The position numbers and the translations under genes were made by a program. The notes under the pieces are model-generated. The model was given only the letters and a program-made list of their open reading frames with translations. It had not been told where the DNA came from and searched no databases. This document shows, piece after piece, positions 1 through 9,603 of a DNA stretch of 64,000 bases. The first letter of the stretch is position 1. The number at the start of each line of letters is the position of its first letter. Source of the stretch: Methanococcoides sp. (GTDB lineage: Archaea; Halobacteriota; Methanosarcinia; Methanosarcinales; Methanosarcinaceae); the NCBI GenBank assembly GCA_021108185.1, contig JAIORJ010000088.1, positions 43,591 to 107,590 on the forward strand. Direction: 5' to 3'.

Positions 1-261
1 GACTGGGGTGTCGACCTTACACTTCCGATTGCAAAGGAAAACATTGCGGACCTAGATACTTTTTTTGTTGATGGCAATGCCCTAGCTGCCTGCTTTGTGA
101 AAGATGGTCAGATTACTGAAGATTTCTGTAAAGAGTTAGCAAAGCGTGAACCTCTGCGGGTGGTATTCCGCGATTCAGGATTCGGTGATGATAGTGTTAA
201 GATCAATGTTGAGCAGATATTCAAGCTCATGAGTCCGCACACAGATGTAAAGACAATTTAA
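1..261 (+). CDS. mod: Type III restriction-modification Mod subunit, C-terminal end (partial)
   Basis: The window opens inside a reading frame that runs to TAA at 259-261, giving 86 C-terminal residues. The stretch VVFRDSGF followed by INVEQIF is typical of the C-terminal part of the adenine-specific methyltransferase (Mod) of type III systems, which methylates the recognition site and gives specificity to the Res subunit. The catalytic and SAM motifs would lie upstream of the window. The res gene starts only 11 bases downstream on the same strand, so the two form the usual mod-res operon. The call rests on this tail and on the neighbour. Confidence 0.82.
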   Translation, partial: DWGVDLTLPIAKENIADLDTFFVDGNALAACFVKDGQITEDFCKELAKREPLRVVFRDSGFGDDSVKINVEQIFKLMSPHTDVKTI

Positions 262-272
262 GGGGGCCTTTG

Positions 273-3200
273 ATGAAACTCAAATTTAAAAAGCAGGCTT
301 ACCAGACTCATGCAGTGGAAGCAGTGGTGGATTGTTTTAAGGGGCAACCAAATACTGCGGGGATCAGCTATCGTATTGATCCAGGTGTTAGAATAAAAAA
401 TGCAGACGGATCATACCAGCAAACTATTATTGATATAGGCTTGGTAGATGAAGAATCTGGATTTAAAAATCATGATCTTGTCTTAAGTGATCAGCAAGTT
501 CTTGAAAATATACAGGAAATTCAACGTTTACAAAACCTTCCACGATCGAGCAGTCTCGTTAAGACCAAAGTTTCGCCTCTAAATCTTGATGTTGAGATGG
601 AAACCGGGACTGGTAAAACCTACTGTTATATCAAAACCATTTTTGAGATGAACAAGCAATTTGGGTGGTCAAAGTTCATCGTTGTAGTTCCGAGTATCGC
701 TATCCGTGAAGGTATTTACAAGTCACTTGAGATTACGGCGGAACATTTTCAGGAAAGCTATAACAAGAAGGCTAAGTTCTTTATTTACAACTCCAAGCAA
801 CTACACAACCTTGAGAGTTTTTCCTCGGATGCAGGGATAAACATCATGGTCATCAATGTTCAGGCATTTAACGCACGGGGTAAAGATAATCGCCGTATTT
901 ATGAAGAGCTTGATGATTTCCAGAGCCGTCGTCCAATTGATGTGATCAAAGCCAATCGGCCAGTACTTATTCTTGACGAACCGCAGAAGATGGAAGGTGC
1001 AAAGACACTGGATTCACTCAAAGAATTCAAACCCCTTTTCATTCTTCGATACTCAGCAACACACAAAACTCAACATAACAAAGTACACCGACTGGATGCT
1101 TTGGATGCTTATAATCAGAAACTTGTGAAGAAAATATCAGTAAGAGGTATTTCCGTTAAAGGGCTATCCGGCACCAATGCCTATCTCTATCTGGAATCGA
1201 TCGAGATATCAAAACAGTCACCTTTAGCCAGATTAGAACTGGAAGTTAAACAGAACACTGGAATCAAAAGGATAATCCGTAAACTGGGCAAGGGTGACAA
1301 TCTTTACGATCTATCAGGTGAGTTGGATCAATACAAAGGGTTTGTGATCTCTGAGATTGATGCAGTGACTGATACTATTGAGTTTACTAACGGTCACCAA
1401 TTACAAGCTGGAGAAGCTACAGGTGATGTTAACACAGCTTCTTTGAGACGAATCCAGATACGTGAAGCTATCAAAGCACATTTTGAAAAAGAACAAGTGC
1501 TTTTCCACCAGGGCATAAAGGTATTGAGCCTCTTCTTTATCGATGAAGTTGCAAAATACCGTATGTATACAGATGCTGGGGAAGAAGGTGGAGAATATGC
1601 TCAGATATTTGAGGAAGAGTATCAAAGTGCTCTTAATGAGCTGAAAGAGGATTTGTCTATTCACAAAGATTACAGAAAATACTTAGACAACATACCAGTT
1701 AACCTCACTCACAATGGATACTTTTCTATTGACAAGAAAAGTAAGCGTATGATTGATTCAGCTACTGGAAAAAAGTCATCAGAGACAGATGATGTCGATG
1801 CATACGATTTAATTCTAAAAGACAAGGAAAGGCTTCTTTCTTTTGAAGAAGAAACTCGATTTATATTCTCTCATTCCGCACTCCGTGAAGGATGGGATAA
1901 CCCTAATGTGTTTGTCATCTGTACATTAAAACACAGTGATAACACGATATCACGAAGACAAGAGGTTGGACGTGGACTTCGTATTGCTGTCAACCAACAT
2001 GGTGATCGACAGGATGAACCTGCAACTGTTCATCAGACCAATGTGCTGACAGTTATTGCCAGTGAAAGTTACAAAGATTTTGTAGGCGCTTTACAACGGG
2101 ATATCAGTGAATCTCTCTCAGAAAGACCTCGTGTAGCAGATGAATCATATTTCACTGGAAAGACTCTGCCAATTGATGGTGGTAATGTTGAAGTGACACC
2201 TCAAATGGCCAAGAAGATCTATAAGTACCTTCTAAAAAATGACTACACCGATGACAATGACAACATTGCTCAGGGATATCACGAAGCTGTCAAAAATGAG
2301 ATGCTTGCCCCATTACCGGAAGACTTACAGCCTTACAAAGAGCAGGTTTTTCAACTAATTGATAGCGTATATAGCGATGCCAACTTACCACAAATTGAAA
2401 ATGACCGTGGTACTAAAACAAATGCTCTGAACGCCAACTTTGATAAAAAAGAATTCAAAGAACTTTGGAACAGAATCAACAAGAAAGCAGTTTACAGTGT
2501 ACATTTTGACAGTTCCGAATTGGTTGAGAAATGTGTGCAGACTTTGAACACTGACCTGCATGTGGCCCCTCTTCAGTACACTGTTCAACGTGGAGAGCAG
2601 ACTGAGGGAATAAGCTATGAGAAAATGAAAAACAATGATGGATTTGTGATTCGTGAAACATCAACTGGACAAAACGTCAACTCGATCCACTCTGCTGTTA
2701 AATATGATCTGATTGGTAAAATTGCAGAAAATGTCCAATTGACCAGAAAGACTATGGCAGATATTTTGAGCAAGATTGAGAATACCATTTTTGAACAATT
2801 TAAGATCAATCCTGAAAACTTCATTGCTGAAGCAACACGTCTGATAAGTGAACAGAAAGCAACAGTCATAATCGAACATTTAAGTTATGATTCAATTACT
2901 GAAACTCACAATACCAATATTTTCACAGATGGTCAAAGTAAACAAGACTTCAGCAAAGCTGGTGATCCCCTCAAACGACATATCTATGATTATGTGATAA
3001 CAGACTCCAAAACAGAACGTACCTTTGTCAATGAACTAGATACTAGTTCCGAAGTGGTTGTATATGCAAAGCTTCCAAAAGGATTCTCTATCCCAACACC
3101 TGTTGGTAATTACAACCCAGACTGGGCAATTTCATTCAAAGAAGGTACAGTAAAGCACATCTACTTTGTAGCGGAGACAAAAGGTTCTATGTCTTCAATG

Positions 3201-3341
3201 CAGCTACGAGAAATTGAGAAAATTAAGATCGAATGTGCTAGAAAATTCTTCGATGAGATCAACCACAAAATCGCTCCGCAAAACGTGAAGTACGATGTCG
3301 TGACCGATTATAACAAACTTATGGAAATTGTCAGCCACTAA
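273..3341 (+). CDS. res: Type III restriction enzyme, Res subunit
   Basis: Endonuclease/translocase subunit of a type III system, about 1022 residues, the normal family size. It cuts DNA away from the site after ATP-driven movement with Mod. Visible motifs: Walker [10 protein letters not shown] near residue 110; the type III DEPQ Walker B near residue 235; helicase motifs [11 protein letters not shown] and [10 protein letters not shown] near 535-570; and a C-terminal PD-(D/E)XK core, NPDWAI then FVAETKGS near 950-975. ATG at 273 is preferred over TTG at 270 because the GGGGG ribosome binding site (262-266) sits 6 bases upstream. No frameshift is seen and the motifs are intact, so the system is probably active if mod is complete. 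Confidence 0.95.
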   Translation: MKLKFKKQAYQTHAVEAVVDCFKGQPNTAGISYRIDPGVRIKNADGSYQQTIIDIGLVDEESGFKNHDLVLSDQQVLENIQEIQRLQNLPRSSSLVKTKVSPLNLDVEMETGTGKTYCYIKTIFEMNKQFGWSKFIVVVPSIAIREGIYKSLEITAEHFQESYNKKAKFFIYNSKQLHNLESFSSDAGINIMVINVQAFNARGKDNRRIYEELDDFQSRRPIDVIKANRPVLILDEPQKMEGAKTLDSLKEFKPLFILRYSATHKTQHNKVHRLDALDAYNQKLVKKISVRGISVKGLSGTNAYLYLESIEISKQSPLARLELEVKQNTGIKRIIRKLGKGDNLYDLSGELDQYKGFVISEIDAVTDTIEFTNGHQLQAGEATGDVNTASLRRIQIREAIKAHFEKEQVLFHQGIKVLSLFFIDEVAKYRMYTDAGEEGGEYAQIFEEEYQSALNELKEDLSIHKDYRKYLDNIPVNLTHNGYFSIDKKSKRMIDSATGKKSSETDDVDAYDLILKDKERLLSFEEETRFIFSHSALREGWDNPNVFVICTLKHSDNTISRRQEVGRGLRIAVNQHGDRQDEPATVHQTNVLTVIASESYKDFVGALQRDISESLSERPRVADESYFTGKTLPIDGGNVEVTPQMAKKIYKYLLKNDYTDDNDNIAQGYHEAVKNEMLAPLPEDLQPYKEQVFQLIDSVYSDANLPQIENDRGTKTNALNANFDKKEFKELWNRINKKAVYSVHFDSSELVEKCVQTLNTDLHVAPLQYTVQRGEQTEGISYEKMKNNDGFVIRETSTGQNVNSIHSAVKYDLIGKIAENVQLTRKTMADILSKIENTIFEQFKINPENFIAEATRLISEQKATVIIEHLSYDSITETHNTNIFTDGQSKQDFSKAGDPLKRHIYDYVITDSKTERTFVNELDTSSEVVVYAKLPKGFSIPTPVGNYNPDWAISFKEGTVKHIYFVAETKGSMSSMQLREIEKIKIECARKFFDEINHKIAPQNVKYDVVTDYNKLMEIVSH

Positions 3342-3482
3342 AGAATGGAAGCTCAGATGAACACAATAAGGTAGAATCTCTAAAATTGGTCAATTTTCAA
3401 ATATCCCCAAACCCAATCACAATATATTAATAGTCTCCACCTCATATTTTTTCTATATTCATTCTACGTGGGGGAATGATAT

Positions 3483-4046
3483 TTGAAAAAACCAATTCTA
3501 TTATTTTTGATCGGTATCGGTATCGCTATAGTGATATCAGGATGTGTGAGCCTGATTGGGGATTCATATAATTCGCCACCTCAGGAAGAGTTCTGGCATG
3601 GTCCGGAACAAATGTATCCTGACCAGTACGAACGCTCCTTGCCTTCAAATGTCGCTTCACAATTCGATTCGAATGGTGAGATGATATATTATACAGGGTA
3701 TAATGAGGAGGGACAACTGATCCCGACAATCGGTGGTCCACACTGGCTATATGTCCATGGTGGCAGTTGTGCAAGCTGTCATGGGGTAAGTGGCAGAGGT
3801 GGTGTTCCGATAATGATGGGGGCAGATATCTCTTCGGATATAAGGTACAGCACTTTAACTGCTGAAGCTGAAGAGGGGGTTGCAAGTGGGCATGATGAAC
3901 ATCCGGCCTACACTGATGAAACGATAAAAACAGCCATAAGGTATGGTATCGAACCTGATGGAGAAGAGCTGGATTATACAATGCCAAGATGGGATATGTC
4001 AGATAATGATCTCGAAGACCTCATCGATTATCTAAAGACACTTTAA
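3483..4046 (+). CDS. Monoheme c-type cytochrome lipoprotein
   Basis: A 187-residue exported electron carrier. Residues 1-22 form a hydrophobic leader ending in a lipobox-like ISGC, so the mature protein is probably lipid-anchored outside the membrane. A single heme-binding CASCH motif lies near residue 96, and the C-terminal MPRWDMSD then DLIDYLKTL is typical of class I cytochrome c, with a Met as likely sixth ligand. The start is TTG after a GGGGG/GATGAT-like site at 3471-3480. Single-heme lipoproteins of this type are familiar from bacteria; in this family of methanogens multiheme cytochromes are better known, so a bacterial origin is possible (inference). A hairpin terminator follows. Confidence 0.85.
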   Translation: MKKPILLFLIGIGIAIVISGCVSLIGDSYNSPPQEEFWHGPEQMYPDQYERSLPSNVASQFDSNGEMIYYTGYNEEGQLIPTIGGPHWLYVHGGSCASCHGVSGRGGVPIMMGADISSDIRYSTLTAEAEEGVASGHDEHPAYTDETIKTAIRYGIEPDGEELDYTMPRWDMSDNDLEDLIDYLKTL

Positions 4047-4057
4047 TTATTGCCGGT

Positions 4058-4091
4058 CTTGCATTTTTGCAAGGCTGCATACCTTTTTTAT
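4058..4091 (+). terminator. Hairpin terminator after the cytochrome gene
   Basis: Six-base inverted repeat CTTGCA/TGCAAG with a four-base loop at 4058-4073, followed by a T-rich run at 4081-4089. It lies 12 bases after the cytochrome stop and before the convergent DUF169 gene. Confidence 0.55.
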
Positions 4092-4169
4092 TAAAACGAT
4101 TTATGAATATATACGATCTTCAAAGACCGTTAGGATTTTAAAAAGAGAATGAAAAAAGAGATGATCTTT

Positions 4170-4850
4170 TCAGAGCATCTCATTAACTGCTTCTAGAAGG
4201 TCGTGGGCTCTTTCCACAGGGATTCCTATGATCATCTCGTCTTCTGCGATGTTTGCGAACTTTCTGCTGCCACCACATCCAAGGGTAACGCTAATCTTTC
4301 CTTCTTTGTATGGTCTTACAACACCATCGGCACAAACACTCTGGATTCCTGCAAAGCTTGTTTCTACTCTGCCACCATGCTTGTATATAAGTGCCTGTGA
4401 AAGCTGCATTACCTGCTTTGGTGTAGTAATGATGACTATCACATCAGGAGAGAATGTTGCACTCTCAAGAGGGCCGTAAACAGCAGCCTTTATGGAATTA
4501 GGCTCTAATCTAGTAACACTTTCCATTGTGCGTCTTGCTGCATTGATCGTGTCGAAACGTTTAAGGTTGTAGTAGCTCTCGCCTGTAGCTAACTTCCTTG
4601 GCATTTCATTAAGTCCCATCATTGCGGAACCGCCTTTACATGCCTGCTCATCTGCGGTTGCATAGAACTCCCTGCCGGTCTTTCTGACCATGTCTACCAT
4701 CTGACAGTGTCTTGTAGTCTCATCAAGCTTCTCAATGCCTTCAGGAATATCGCGTCCTTCCGGAATAAGAGAGACTGCAACAGGCTTTGTCTTAAGGTTG
4801 AGTTTTTCTGTGAGTATCTTACCGAATTCATTTAGCTCTTTGAGATCCAT
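4170..4850 (-). CDS. DUF169 family protein
   Basis: A 226-residue protein of the DUF169 family, whose biochemical role is not established. Family marks: KTKPVAVSL near residue 21, RHCQMVDM near 47, DEQACKGGSA near 66-76, GIQSVCADGV near 165 and LGCGGSRKFA near 188, that is a spread of conserved cysteines (in HCQ, ACKGG, VCADG, GCGG) that could bind a metal or cluster. It is a paralogue of the next DUF169 gene, which lies 268 bases upstream on the same strand with its own promoter region between. ATG 4850 is the only reasonable start. It converges with the cytochrome gene. Function is unknown; a redox or metal role is inferred from the cysteines and from the Fe-S operon next door. Confidence 0.85.
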   Translation of the reverse strand: MDLKELNEFGKILTEKLNLKTKPVAVSLIPEGRDIPEGIEKLDETTRHCQMVDMVRKTGREFYATADEQACKGGSAMMGLNEMPRKLATGESYYNLKRFDTINAARRTMESVTRLEPNSIKAAVYGPLESATFSPDVIVIITTPKQVMQLSQALIYKHGGRVETSFAGIQSVCADGVVRPYKEGKISVTLGCGGSRKFANIAEDEMIIGIPVERAHDLLEAVNEML

Positions 4851-4911
4851 ATTGATTCACTCCATATTTGTCATACATTTATGATCTGATCTGAACTGTA
4901 TCTGTATCTGT

Positions 4912-4926
4912 CTACTGGTACAGTAG
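4912..4926. promoter_or_regulatory. Perfect palindrome upstream of DUF169 gene
   Basis: CTACTG-GTA-CAGTAG is a perfect 6+3+6 inverted repeat, 62 bases upstream of the minus-strand ATG at 4850. A TATA-like stretch for that strand lies at about 4964-4976, so the palindrome would fall just after the predicted transcription start, a usual place for an archaeal repressor site. The operator role is inferred. Confidence 0.4.
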
Positions 4927-5118
4927 GTTTATTACGGTTATGGTATAAATGTACACAACTGCTTATATTTAAGTATTTCTATGTATGGTTAACACTGTTC
5001 ACTGCTACCAGTTGTGCTTATTGTGGTTAAAAATAAGAACAATAACAGAGAATATTAAGGTATTTGATCTCCCTGTAGAGAAAATACGCATTCTACAGGG
5101 CATCATTATGCTTGATTA

Positions 5119-5820
5119 TTATGATCTCATCCAGTCATTCCAGGCTCCTGCCTTCATTTTCAGGATATTAGTAATGTCCTCAAGCTGTTCTTCCGGAATG
5201 CCGATGACCATTTCATCGTCCTTGAGCCCTGCATTCTTGGCAGCGCCATCACAACCAATAGAGATGTTAACCTCTCCGGTGGTGTATGGTGAACCGGTAG
5301 CATCGGCACATGTGGACTGGATACCTGCAAAGTTTGCAGTCATACGACCACCACGTCTATAGATCACAGAATGTGCGATCCTTCTGGCTACAAGGGTGTT
5401 TCCGATAACGATAATAACATCAGGTTTTGTTGGTGTGTTGTCCAGGGGGGCAACAATTGTTGCAACGGTTGATCCGGGTTCAGGTCTTGGCATGTTGTCT
5501 ACAACACGTTTGGCAACACTCAGGGATATTTCCTTTCCAAGTTTATCGAAATACAACTCTCCACTTTTGATCTTGTCAGGATAGTCTTGTAATCCTATAG
5601 CTGCAGCACCACCTTTGCAAGCATGCTCATCCGTGGTAGCAAAAGTGACCGTATCATTGAACCTGGCATCCTGAAGCATCTGGCAGTATCTTCTTGGGAT
5701 CTCTATTTTTTGTAAGTCTTCAGGAATATCCATTTCCCTTTTTAATAATGATATTGCTACTGGTTTCCCTTTAAGATCAAGTGTCTCAATAAGCTTCTCA
5801 CTCATTTTTGTATAATCCAT
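5119..5820 (-). CDS. DUF169 family protein (second paralogue)
   Basis: A 233-residue DUF169 protein. It shares the conserved blocks of its neighbour: LKGKPVAISLL, RRYCQMLQ, DEHACKGGAA, GIQSTCADA and IGCDGAAKNAG, including the cysteines. ATG 5820 is chosen because AGAGGTAAT sits just upstream, although the frame stays open to 5880. The two DUF169 genes are tandem paralogues, but the long gap between them suggests separate promoters. This one is divergent from the NifX-like gene at 5999 and shares with it a strikingly symmetrical promoter region. The function of the family is unknown. Confidence 0.85.
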   Translation of the reverse strand: MDYTKMSEKLIETLDLKGKPVAISLLKREMDIPEDLQKIEIPRRYCQMLQDARFNDTVTFATTDEHACKGGAAAIGLQDYPDKIKSGELYFDKLGKEISLSVAKRVVDNMPRPEPGSTVATIVAPLDNTPTKPDVIIVIGNTLVARRIAHSVIYRRGGRMTANFAGIQSTCADATGSPYTTGEVNISIGCDGAAKNAGLKDDEMVIGIPEEQLEDITNILKMKAGAWNDWMRS

Positions 5821-5895
5821 GTTATTACCTCTGGAATTTGTACCTGTGTCGGGGATAAAAGTTAATTTATCCCTGTTCATTAAATATTCTATAAT

Positions 5896-5960
5896 CTCTC
5901 ATATGTGACTAAATATATAAGTATTCCGGGGATACTTTATATATATTCTCCCATATGAGT
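5896..5960. promoter_or_regulatory. Symmetrical divergent promoter/operator between DUF169 and NifX-like genes
   Basis: The inverted repeat AGTATTCCGGGGATACT occupies 5920-5936. On each side is a TATA-like box, TATATATTTA-type at about 5909-5919 for the minus strand and TTTATATATA at 5937-5946 for the plus strand. Beyond each box is a CATATG motif at 5900-5905 and 5952-5957, about 26 bases from the centre of the repeat on either side. The layout suggests one regulator bound at the centre controlling both genes. The protein is not identifiable here. Confidence 0.5.
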
Positions 5961-5998
5961 GTTATATAATAACAAATAACTATGAATGAGGAAATTAT

Positions 5999-6454
5999 AT
6001 GAAGATATGTGTAACAGCCACAGATAAAAATATTGATGCAGCACTGGATCCACGTTTTGGAAGATGCCCGTACTTTGTTCTCATAGATTCGGAAACTATG
6101 GAATTCAAAGCCTTTGACAACACGGCAGCTTCAGCACCAGGCGGAGCAGGCATACAGGCTGCCCAGAACATTTCTGACAAGGGGATCGATGTTCTCCTTA
6201 CAGGTAGCGTTGGTCCTAATGCTTTCCCGATCCTTACCGCAGCCGGAATCAAGGTAATGGCAGGAGCCAGTGGCTCAGTCAAAGATGCGATCCATCAGTA
6301 CAAAGAAGGTGAGTTGAATGAAACTGGTGCTCCGACAGCACAAGCACATGCTTCTATGGCTGCACCCGGACGAGGCATGGGTGGACGTGGCGGGTCCGGC
6401 AGAGGCATGGGAGGCGGCGGTGGAGCCGGCAGGGGTGGAGGAATGAATCGTTAA
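5999..6454 (+). CDS. NifX/NifB-type iron-molybdenum cofactor-binding domain protein (orange-protein-like)
   Basis: A 151-residue protein. Residues 1-105 form the dinitrogenase iron-molybdenum cofactor domain found in NifX, NafY and the C-terminus of NifB: start MKICVTATD, RFGRCPYF near 20, then GGAGIQAAQ and LLTGSVGPNAF. The last 30 or so residues are almost only Gly, Arg, Met and Ala (GRGMGGRGG-type repeats), as in several orange-protein homologues. ATG 5999 has GAGG 7 bases upstream. No nitrogenase genes are present. Its followers, a CDF transporter with a NifX tail and two MinD-ferredoxin ATPases, point to a metal or Fe-S cluster carrier system rather than nitrogen fixation. The bound cofactor is unknown. 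Confidence 0.85.
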   Translation: MKICVTATDKNIDAALDPRFGRCPYFVLIDSETMEFKAFDNTAASAPGGAGIQAAQNISDKGIDVLLTGSVGPNAFPILTAAGIKVMAGASGSVKDAIHQYKEGELNETGAPTAQAHASMAAPGRGMGGRGGSGRGMGGGGGAGRGGGMNR

Positions 6455-6531
6455 GTTCAGAACAATGAGGTGATCCCATAAGGAATCCTTTTTTCTTTTT
6501 TGTTGTCTATTAATTATTGGGGGAGTATAAG

Positions 6532-7767
6532 GTGGCTGTAAAAGAAAAACTTCGGTTAGGTGCTAAGGCTTCAAAGAACTCTACCATTGCACTGGTTTTT
6601 CTTGCAGCAATAAAAGGTATAGTGGGCTTCTATTCAGGAAGCTCTTCCCTGATCGCAGATGCAATTCACACATCAATGGATATCTTTACATCTCTTGCAG
6701 TATGGGTCGGGCTGAGGCTAAGCCTGAAAAGTAGCGGGGAGCACTTTCATTATGGTTATTACAAAGCAGAGAACCTGGTGGCTCTTTTTGTCTCAGTTCT
6801 CATTTTATTATCCGGAGTTGAACTTGTCCGTGGAGCCCTGGAAACTATAAAATATCCTGTTGAGCTGGAACATCAGGGACTGGCGCTTGGAGCAGCTGTG
6901 TTCTCTGTAATTACTATCTATGCCCTTTCACAATATAAGTTCAAAATAGGAAAGCAGATAGGTTCACAGGCACTGATCGCGGATGCCAGGCATTCGTATA
7001 CGGACGTATTCAGTTCCATTGTCGTTGTTGTTGCGATCATCGGTTCAATGTTTGGTATGCCTTGGCTTGACAGCGCAGGAGTTCTTGTTATATCATTGAT
7101 AATCTTCAAGCTCGGTATCACCACAGCAAAGGAATCGGCGCTGACCCTGATGGATGCATGGCTGGACAGGGATTCTATCGAGCGCATCCGGCATACTGTG
7201 GACCATATCCCTGGTATTAACAAGGTTGATGAGATCAGGCTTAGAAGGTCCGGTCTTGTGGTCTTTGGGGAGATGCAGGTAGAAAGTGCAGGAGAATGCG
7301 ACCTGAAAAGAGTAGAAATGCTTTCCGTTGAGATAGAAGAGGCAGTTAAAAGTGAGATCACAAATCTTGAACATCTTTCAGTTGATATCAAACCCGGAAA
7401 ACCATCCGTTCTCAAAGTCGCAATCCCTGTAATGATGCCGGAGGGATTACAGTCGAAGCTATCCAGACACATCGGAAAAGCTTCCTATTATATTTTCATC
7501 GAGCTGGAAGACAACAAAATAATGAACTGGCATATTGGTGAGAACCCTGCTGCTGATCTGGATCGAAAAAGAGGTGTAAAGACAGCGGAGTATCTGGAAG
7601 AACAGGGTGTTAATATTGTTATAGTAAAGGACATCGGGGGAGGTCCATTCCACAAATTCCATGACAGCTTTATCAAACTATTAGAGATGCCGGATGATGT
7701 AGAAGATGTTGAAACACTTATTGGAAAGATCCCTGAACTGAGAGTGATCAGCTCTCCTACAGAGTAA
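6532..7767 (+). CDS. Cation diffusion facilitator transporter fused to a NifX-like domain
   Basis: A membrane transporter of about 411 residues. Residues 1-200 carry the CDF transmembrane part with the metal-site signatures SLIADAIHTSMD and ALIADARHSYTDV (HxxxD pairs); a cytoplasmic CDF domain follows (HTVDHIPGINKVDEIRLRRSG). From about residue 290 there is an extra domain, KVAIPVM then HIGKASYYIFIE and GVNIVIVKDIGGGP, which matches the NifX/FeMo-cofactor fold of the gene just upstream. GTG 6532 is chosen because GGGGGAG lies at 6519-6525, too close for TTG 6517. Likely exports Fe2+, Zn2+ or a similar ion. The fused sensor-like domain may tie export to a metal cluster; that part is inferred. 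Confidence 0.88.
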   Translation: MAVKEKLRLGAKASKNSTIALVFLAAIKGIVGFYSGSSSLIADAIHTSMDIFTSLAVWVGLRLSLKSSGEHFHYGYYKAENLVALFVSVLILLSGVELVRGALETIKYPVELEHQGLALGAAVFSVITIYALSQYKFKIGKQIGSQALIADARHSYTDVFSSIVVVVAIIGSMFGMPWLDSAGVLVISLIIFKLGITTAKESALTLMDAWLDRDSIERIRHTVDHIPGINKVDEIRLRRSGLVVFGEMQVESAGECDLKRVEMLSVEIEEAVKSEITNLEHLSVDIKPGKPSVLKVAIPVMMPEGLQSKLSRHIGKASYYIFIELEDNKIMNWHIGENPAADLDRKRGVKTAEYLEEQGVNIVIVKDIGGGPFHKFHDSFIKLLEMPDDVEDVETLIGKIPELRVISSPTE

Positions 7768-7794
7768 TGTCATTTAAGGATTGGAGACCCATAC

Positions 7795-8649
7795 ATGAAA
7801 ATTTCTATAGCAAGTGGAAAAGGTGGAACAGGCAAGACCACAGTAGCAGTTAATCTTGCACTCTCTCTAAAGGATGCGCAGCTTTTCGACTGTGACGTGG
7901 AAGAACCTAATTGCAACCTGTTCCTTGGGTATGATCTTGAGAAAGTCGAGGATGTGAATGTTCTAAACCCGGTAATTGATAAGGATAAGTGTGACTTTTG
8001 TGGTAAATGTTCTGAGTTTTGCCAGTTCAATGCCCTTGCAGTTTTACCTGAAGATGTAATGATCTTCCCCAAACTCTGTCATGGCTGTGGTGGATGCAGT
8101 ATTGTATGTCCGAATGAAGCTATCAGCGAGGTGGGCAGAAAAGTGGGAGTTATCGAAGGTTCGGTGAATGAAGGCCTCGTATTCTATCAAGGCATGTTGA
8201 ATATAGGGGAACTCATGACATCACTTGTGATCAAGGTCTTGCAGGATCATATTGATACGAACGGAATTGCCATCATCGATGCACCTCCGGGTACTGCCTG
8301 CTCGTTCATTGCCTCAGTGAAGAATGTCGATTACTGTATTCTTGTGACCGAATCGACACCTTTTGGGTTCCATGACCTGAAGCTTGCTGTTGATGTGATA
8401 AGGACTCTGGGAATACAGTTCGGTGTGGTGGTAAATCTGTGCGATATCGGTGACAACAGGGTGGAAGAATACTGTATTGAAGAGGGAATCCCGGTCTTGA
8501 TGAAGATCCCTTACGATAGGGAGATTGCAAGGTTGTATTCGCAGGGAATTCCCTTTGTCAATGAAATGCCCGAGTGGAAAGAACGATTTGTCAAACTTTT
8601 CAGGGATGTTACTTCTCTGTATGAAATGGGGAACTGCTCTGAACAATGA
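7795..8649 (+). CDS. MinD/Mrp-type P-loop ATPase with inserted ferredoxin domain (first)
   Basis: A 284-residue soluble ATPase. The deviant Walker A KGGTGKTT lies at residues 10-17, DCDVEEPN near 40, and the switch DAPPGTACS near 161. Between them sits a 2[4Fe-4S] ferredoxin insert: CDFCGKCSEFC near 64 and CHGCGGCSIVCP near 94. This is the MinD superfamily group with inserted ferredoxin (COG1149 type). In sulfate reducers a pair of such ATPases works with the orange protein, a NifX-fold cluster binder. Here a very similar pair follows a NifX-like gene and a CDF-NifX fusion, all on one strand with short gaps, so a shared role in metal-cluster handling is inferred. Confidence 0.9.
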   Translation: MKISIASGKGGTGKTTVAVNLALSLKDAQLFDCDVEEPNCNLFLGYDLEKVEDVNVLNPVIDKDKCDFCGKCSEFCQFNALAVLPEDVMIFPKLCHGCGGCSIVCPNEAISEVGRKVGVIEGSVNEGLVFYQGMLNIGELMTSLVIKVLQDHIDTNGIAIIDAPPGTACSFIASVKNVDYCILVTESTPFGFHDLKLAVDVIRTLGIQFGVVVNLCDIGDNRVEEYCIEEGIPVLMKIPYDREIARLYSQGIPFVNEMPEWKERFVKLFRDVTSLYEMGNCSEQ

Positions 8650-8692
8650 TCAAAGGAAGTGATATGGTGATAAAGATCCTCGGAGAATTTAC

Positions 8693-9565
8693 ATGAAACA
8701 GCTCACTCTAATAAGCGGAAAAGGTGGCACAGGAAAGACTACTATCGCAGCAGCGTTTGCTTCGCTTGCAGAAAACGCTGTGATAGCTGATTGTGATGTG
8801 GATGCAGCCGATATGCACCTGATATTGAACCCGGAGATAATTGAAACAATAGACTTCTATGGTCTGAAGGAAGCTTATATTGATAGCTCCCTATGCATTC
8901 AATGTGGACTGTGCAAAGAGAATTGCAGGTTCGATGCAATTACTGATGATATCAAAGTCGATAGCTTCGAATGTGAGGGCTGTGGAGTATGTGCTCATAT
9001 CTGTCCCGAAGGAGCTATAACTATGGTTGAAAGAAAAGCAGGAGAAGCTTATCTTTCTGAAACCAGATTCGGACCAATGGCACATGCAAAACTCAGTGTA
9101 GGAGAGGAAGCAAGTGGTAAACTGGTAGCTTTTGTCAGGGATAATTCCAGAGACCTTGCTGAAAGATATGGAAAAGACCTTATCATCATTGATGGTCCTC
9201 CTGGCACAGGGTGCTCTTTGATAGCTTCCATTACCGGTGTTGACATGGTTGCGGTCGTAACCGAACCCAGTGTATCAGGAATTCATGATCTTGAACGGGT
9301 TCTGGGCGTAGCCGCCCACTTTAATATCCCGGCTGTGGTCTGTATAAACAAGTACGATATAAATGAAGAGAACACCCGTATTATTGAAGATTATTGCAGG
9401 GATAACGGGATCGATGTTGTAGGAAAGCTTCCTTTTAGCAGAATTCCGACCGAGGCAATGATGCAGGAAAAAACGGTGATGGAATATTCAGGTAATGAAT
9501 TGTCAGGTGAGTTCTCAGAAAAACTAAAAGATATGTGGAGAAAAGTTATGAGAAGCCTGAACTGA
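8693..9565 (+). CDS. MinD/Mrp-type P-loop ATPase with inserted ferredoxin domain (second)
   Basis: A 290-residue paralogue of the preceding gene, 43 bases downstream. It has KGGTGKTT near residue 10, DCDVDAADM near 36, ferredoxin cysteines CIQCGLCKENC near 66 and CEGCGVCAHICP near 95, and DGPPGTGCS near 168. ATG 8693 follows GGAGA at 8682-8686. The two proteins differ throughout, as expected for subunits of a heterodimer rather than a recent copy; in bacteria the equivalent pair is also encoded side by side. It is the last gene of the operon and converges with nadA. Confidence 0.9.
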   Translation: MKQLTLISGKGGTGKTTIAAAFASLAENAVIADCDVDAADMHLILNPEIIETIDFYGLKEAYIDSSLCIQCGLCKENCRFDAITDDIKVDSFECEGCGVCAHICPEGAITMVERKAGEAYLSETRFGPMAHAKLSVGEEASGKLVAFVRDNSRDLAERYGKDLIIIDGPPGTGCSLIASITGVDMVAVVTEPSVSGIHDLERVLGVAAHFNIPAVVCINKYDINEENTRIIEDYCRDNGIDVVGKLPFSRIPTEAMMQEKTVMEYSGNELSGEFSEKLKDMWRKVMRSLN

Positions 9566-9603
9566 AACAAGGTTCATGCTTCAGGCCATGCTTTCATATA
9601 ATG

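Noticed and set aside
5999..6454. Nitrogen fixation gene (nifX)
   Set aside because: The fold is that of NifX, but no nif genes lie nearby and the operon resembles the orange-protein set.
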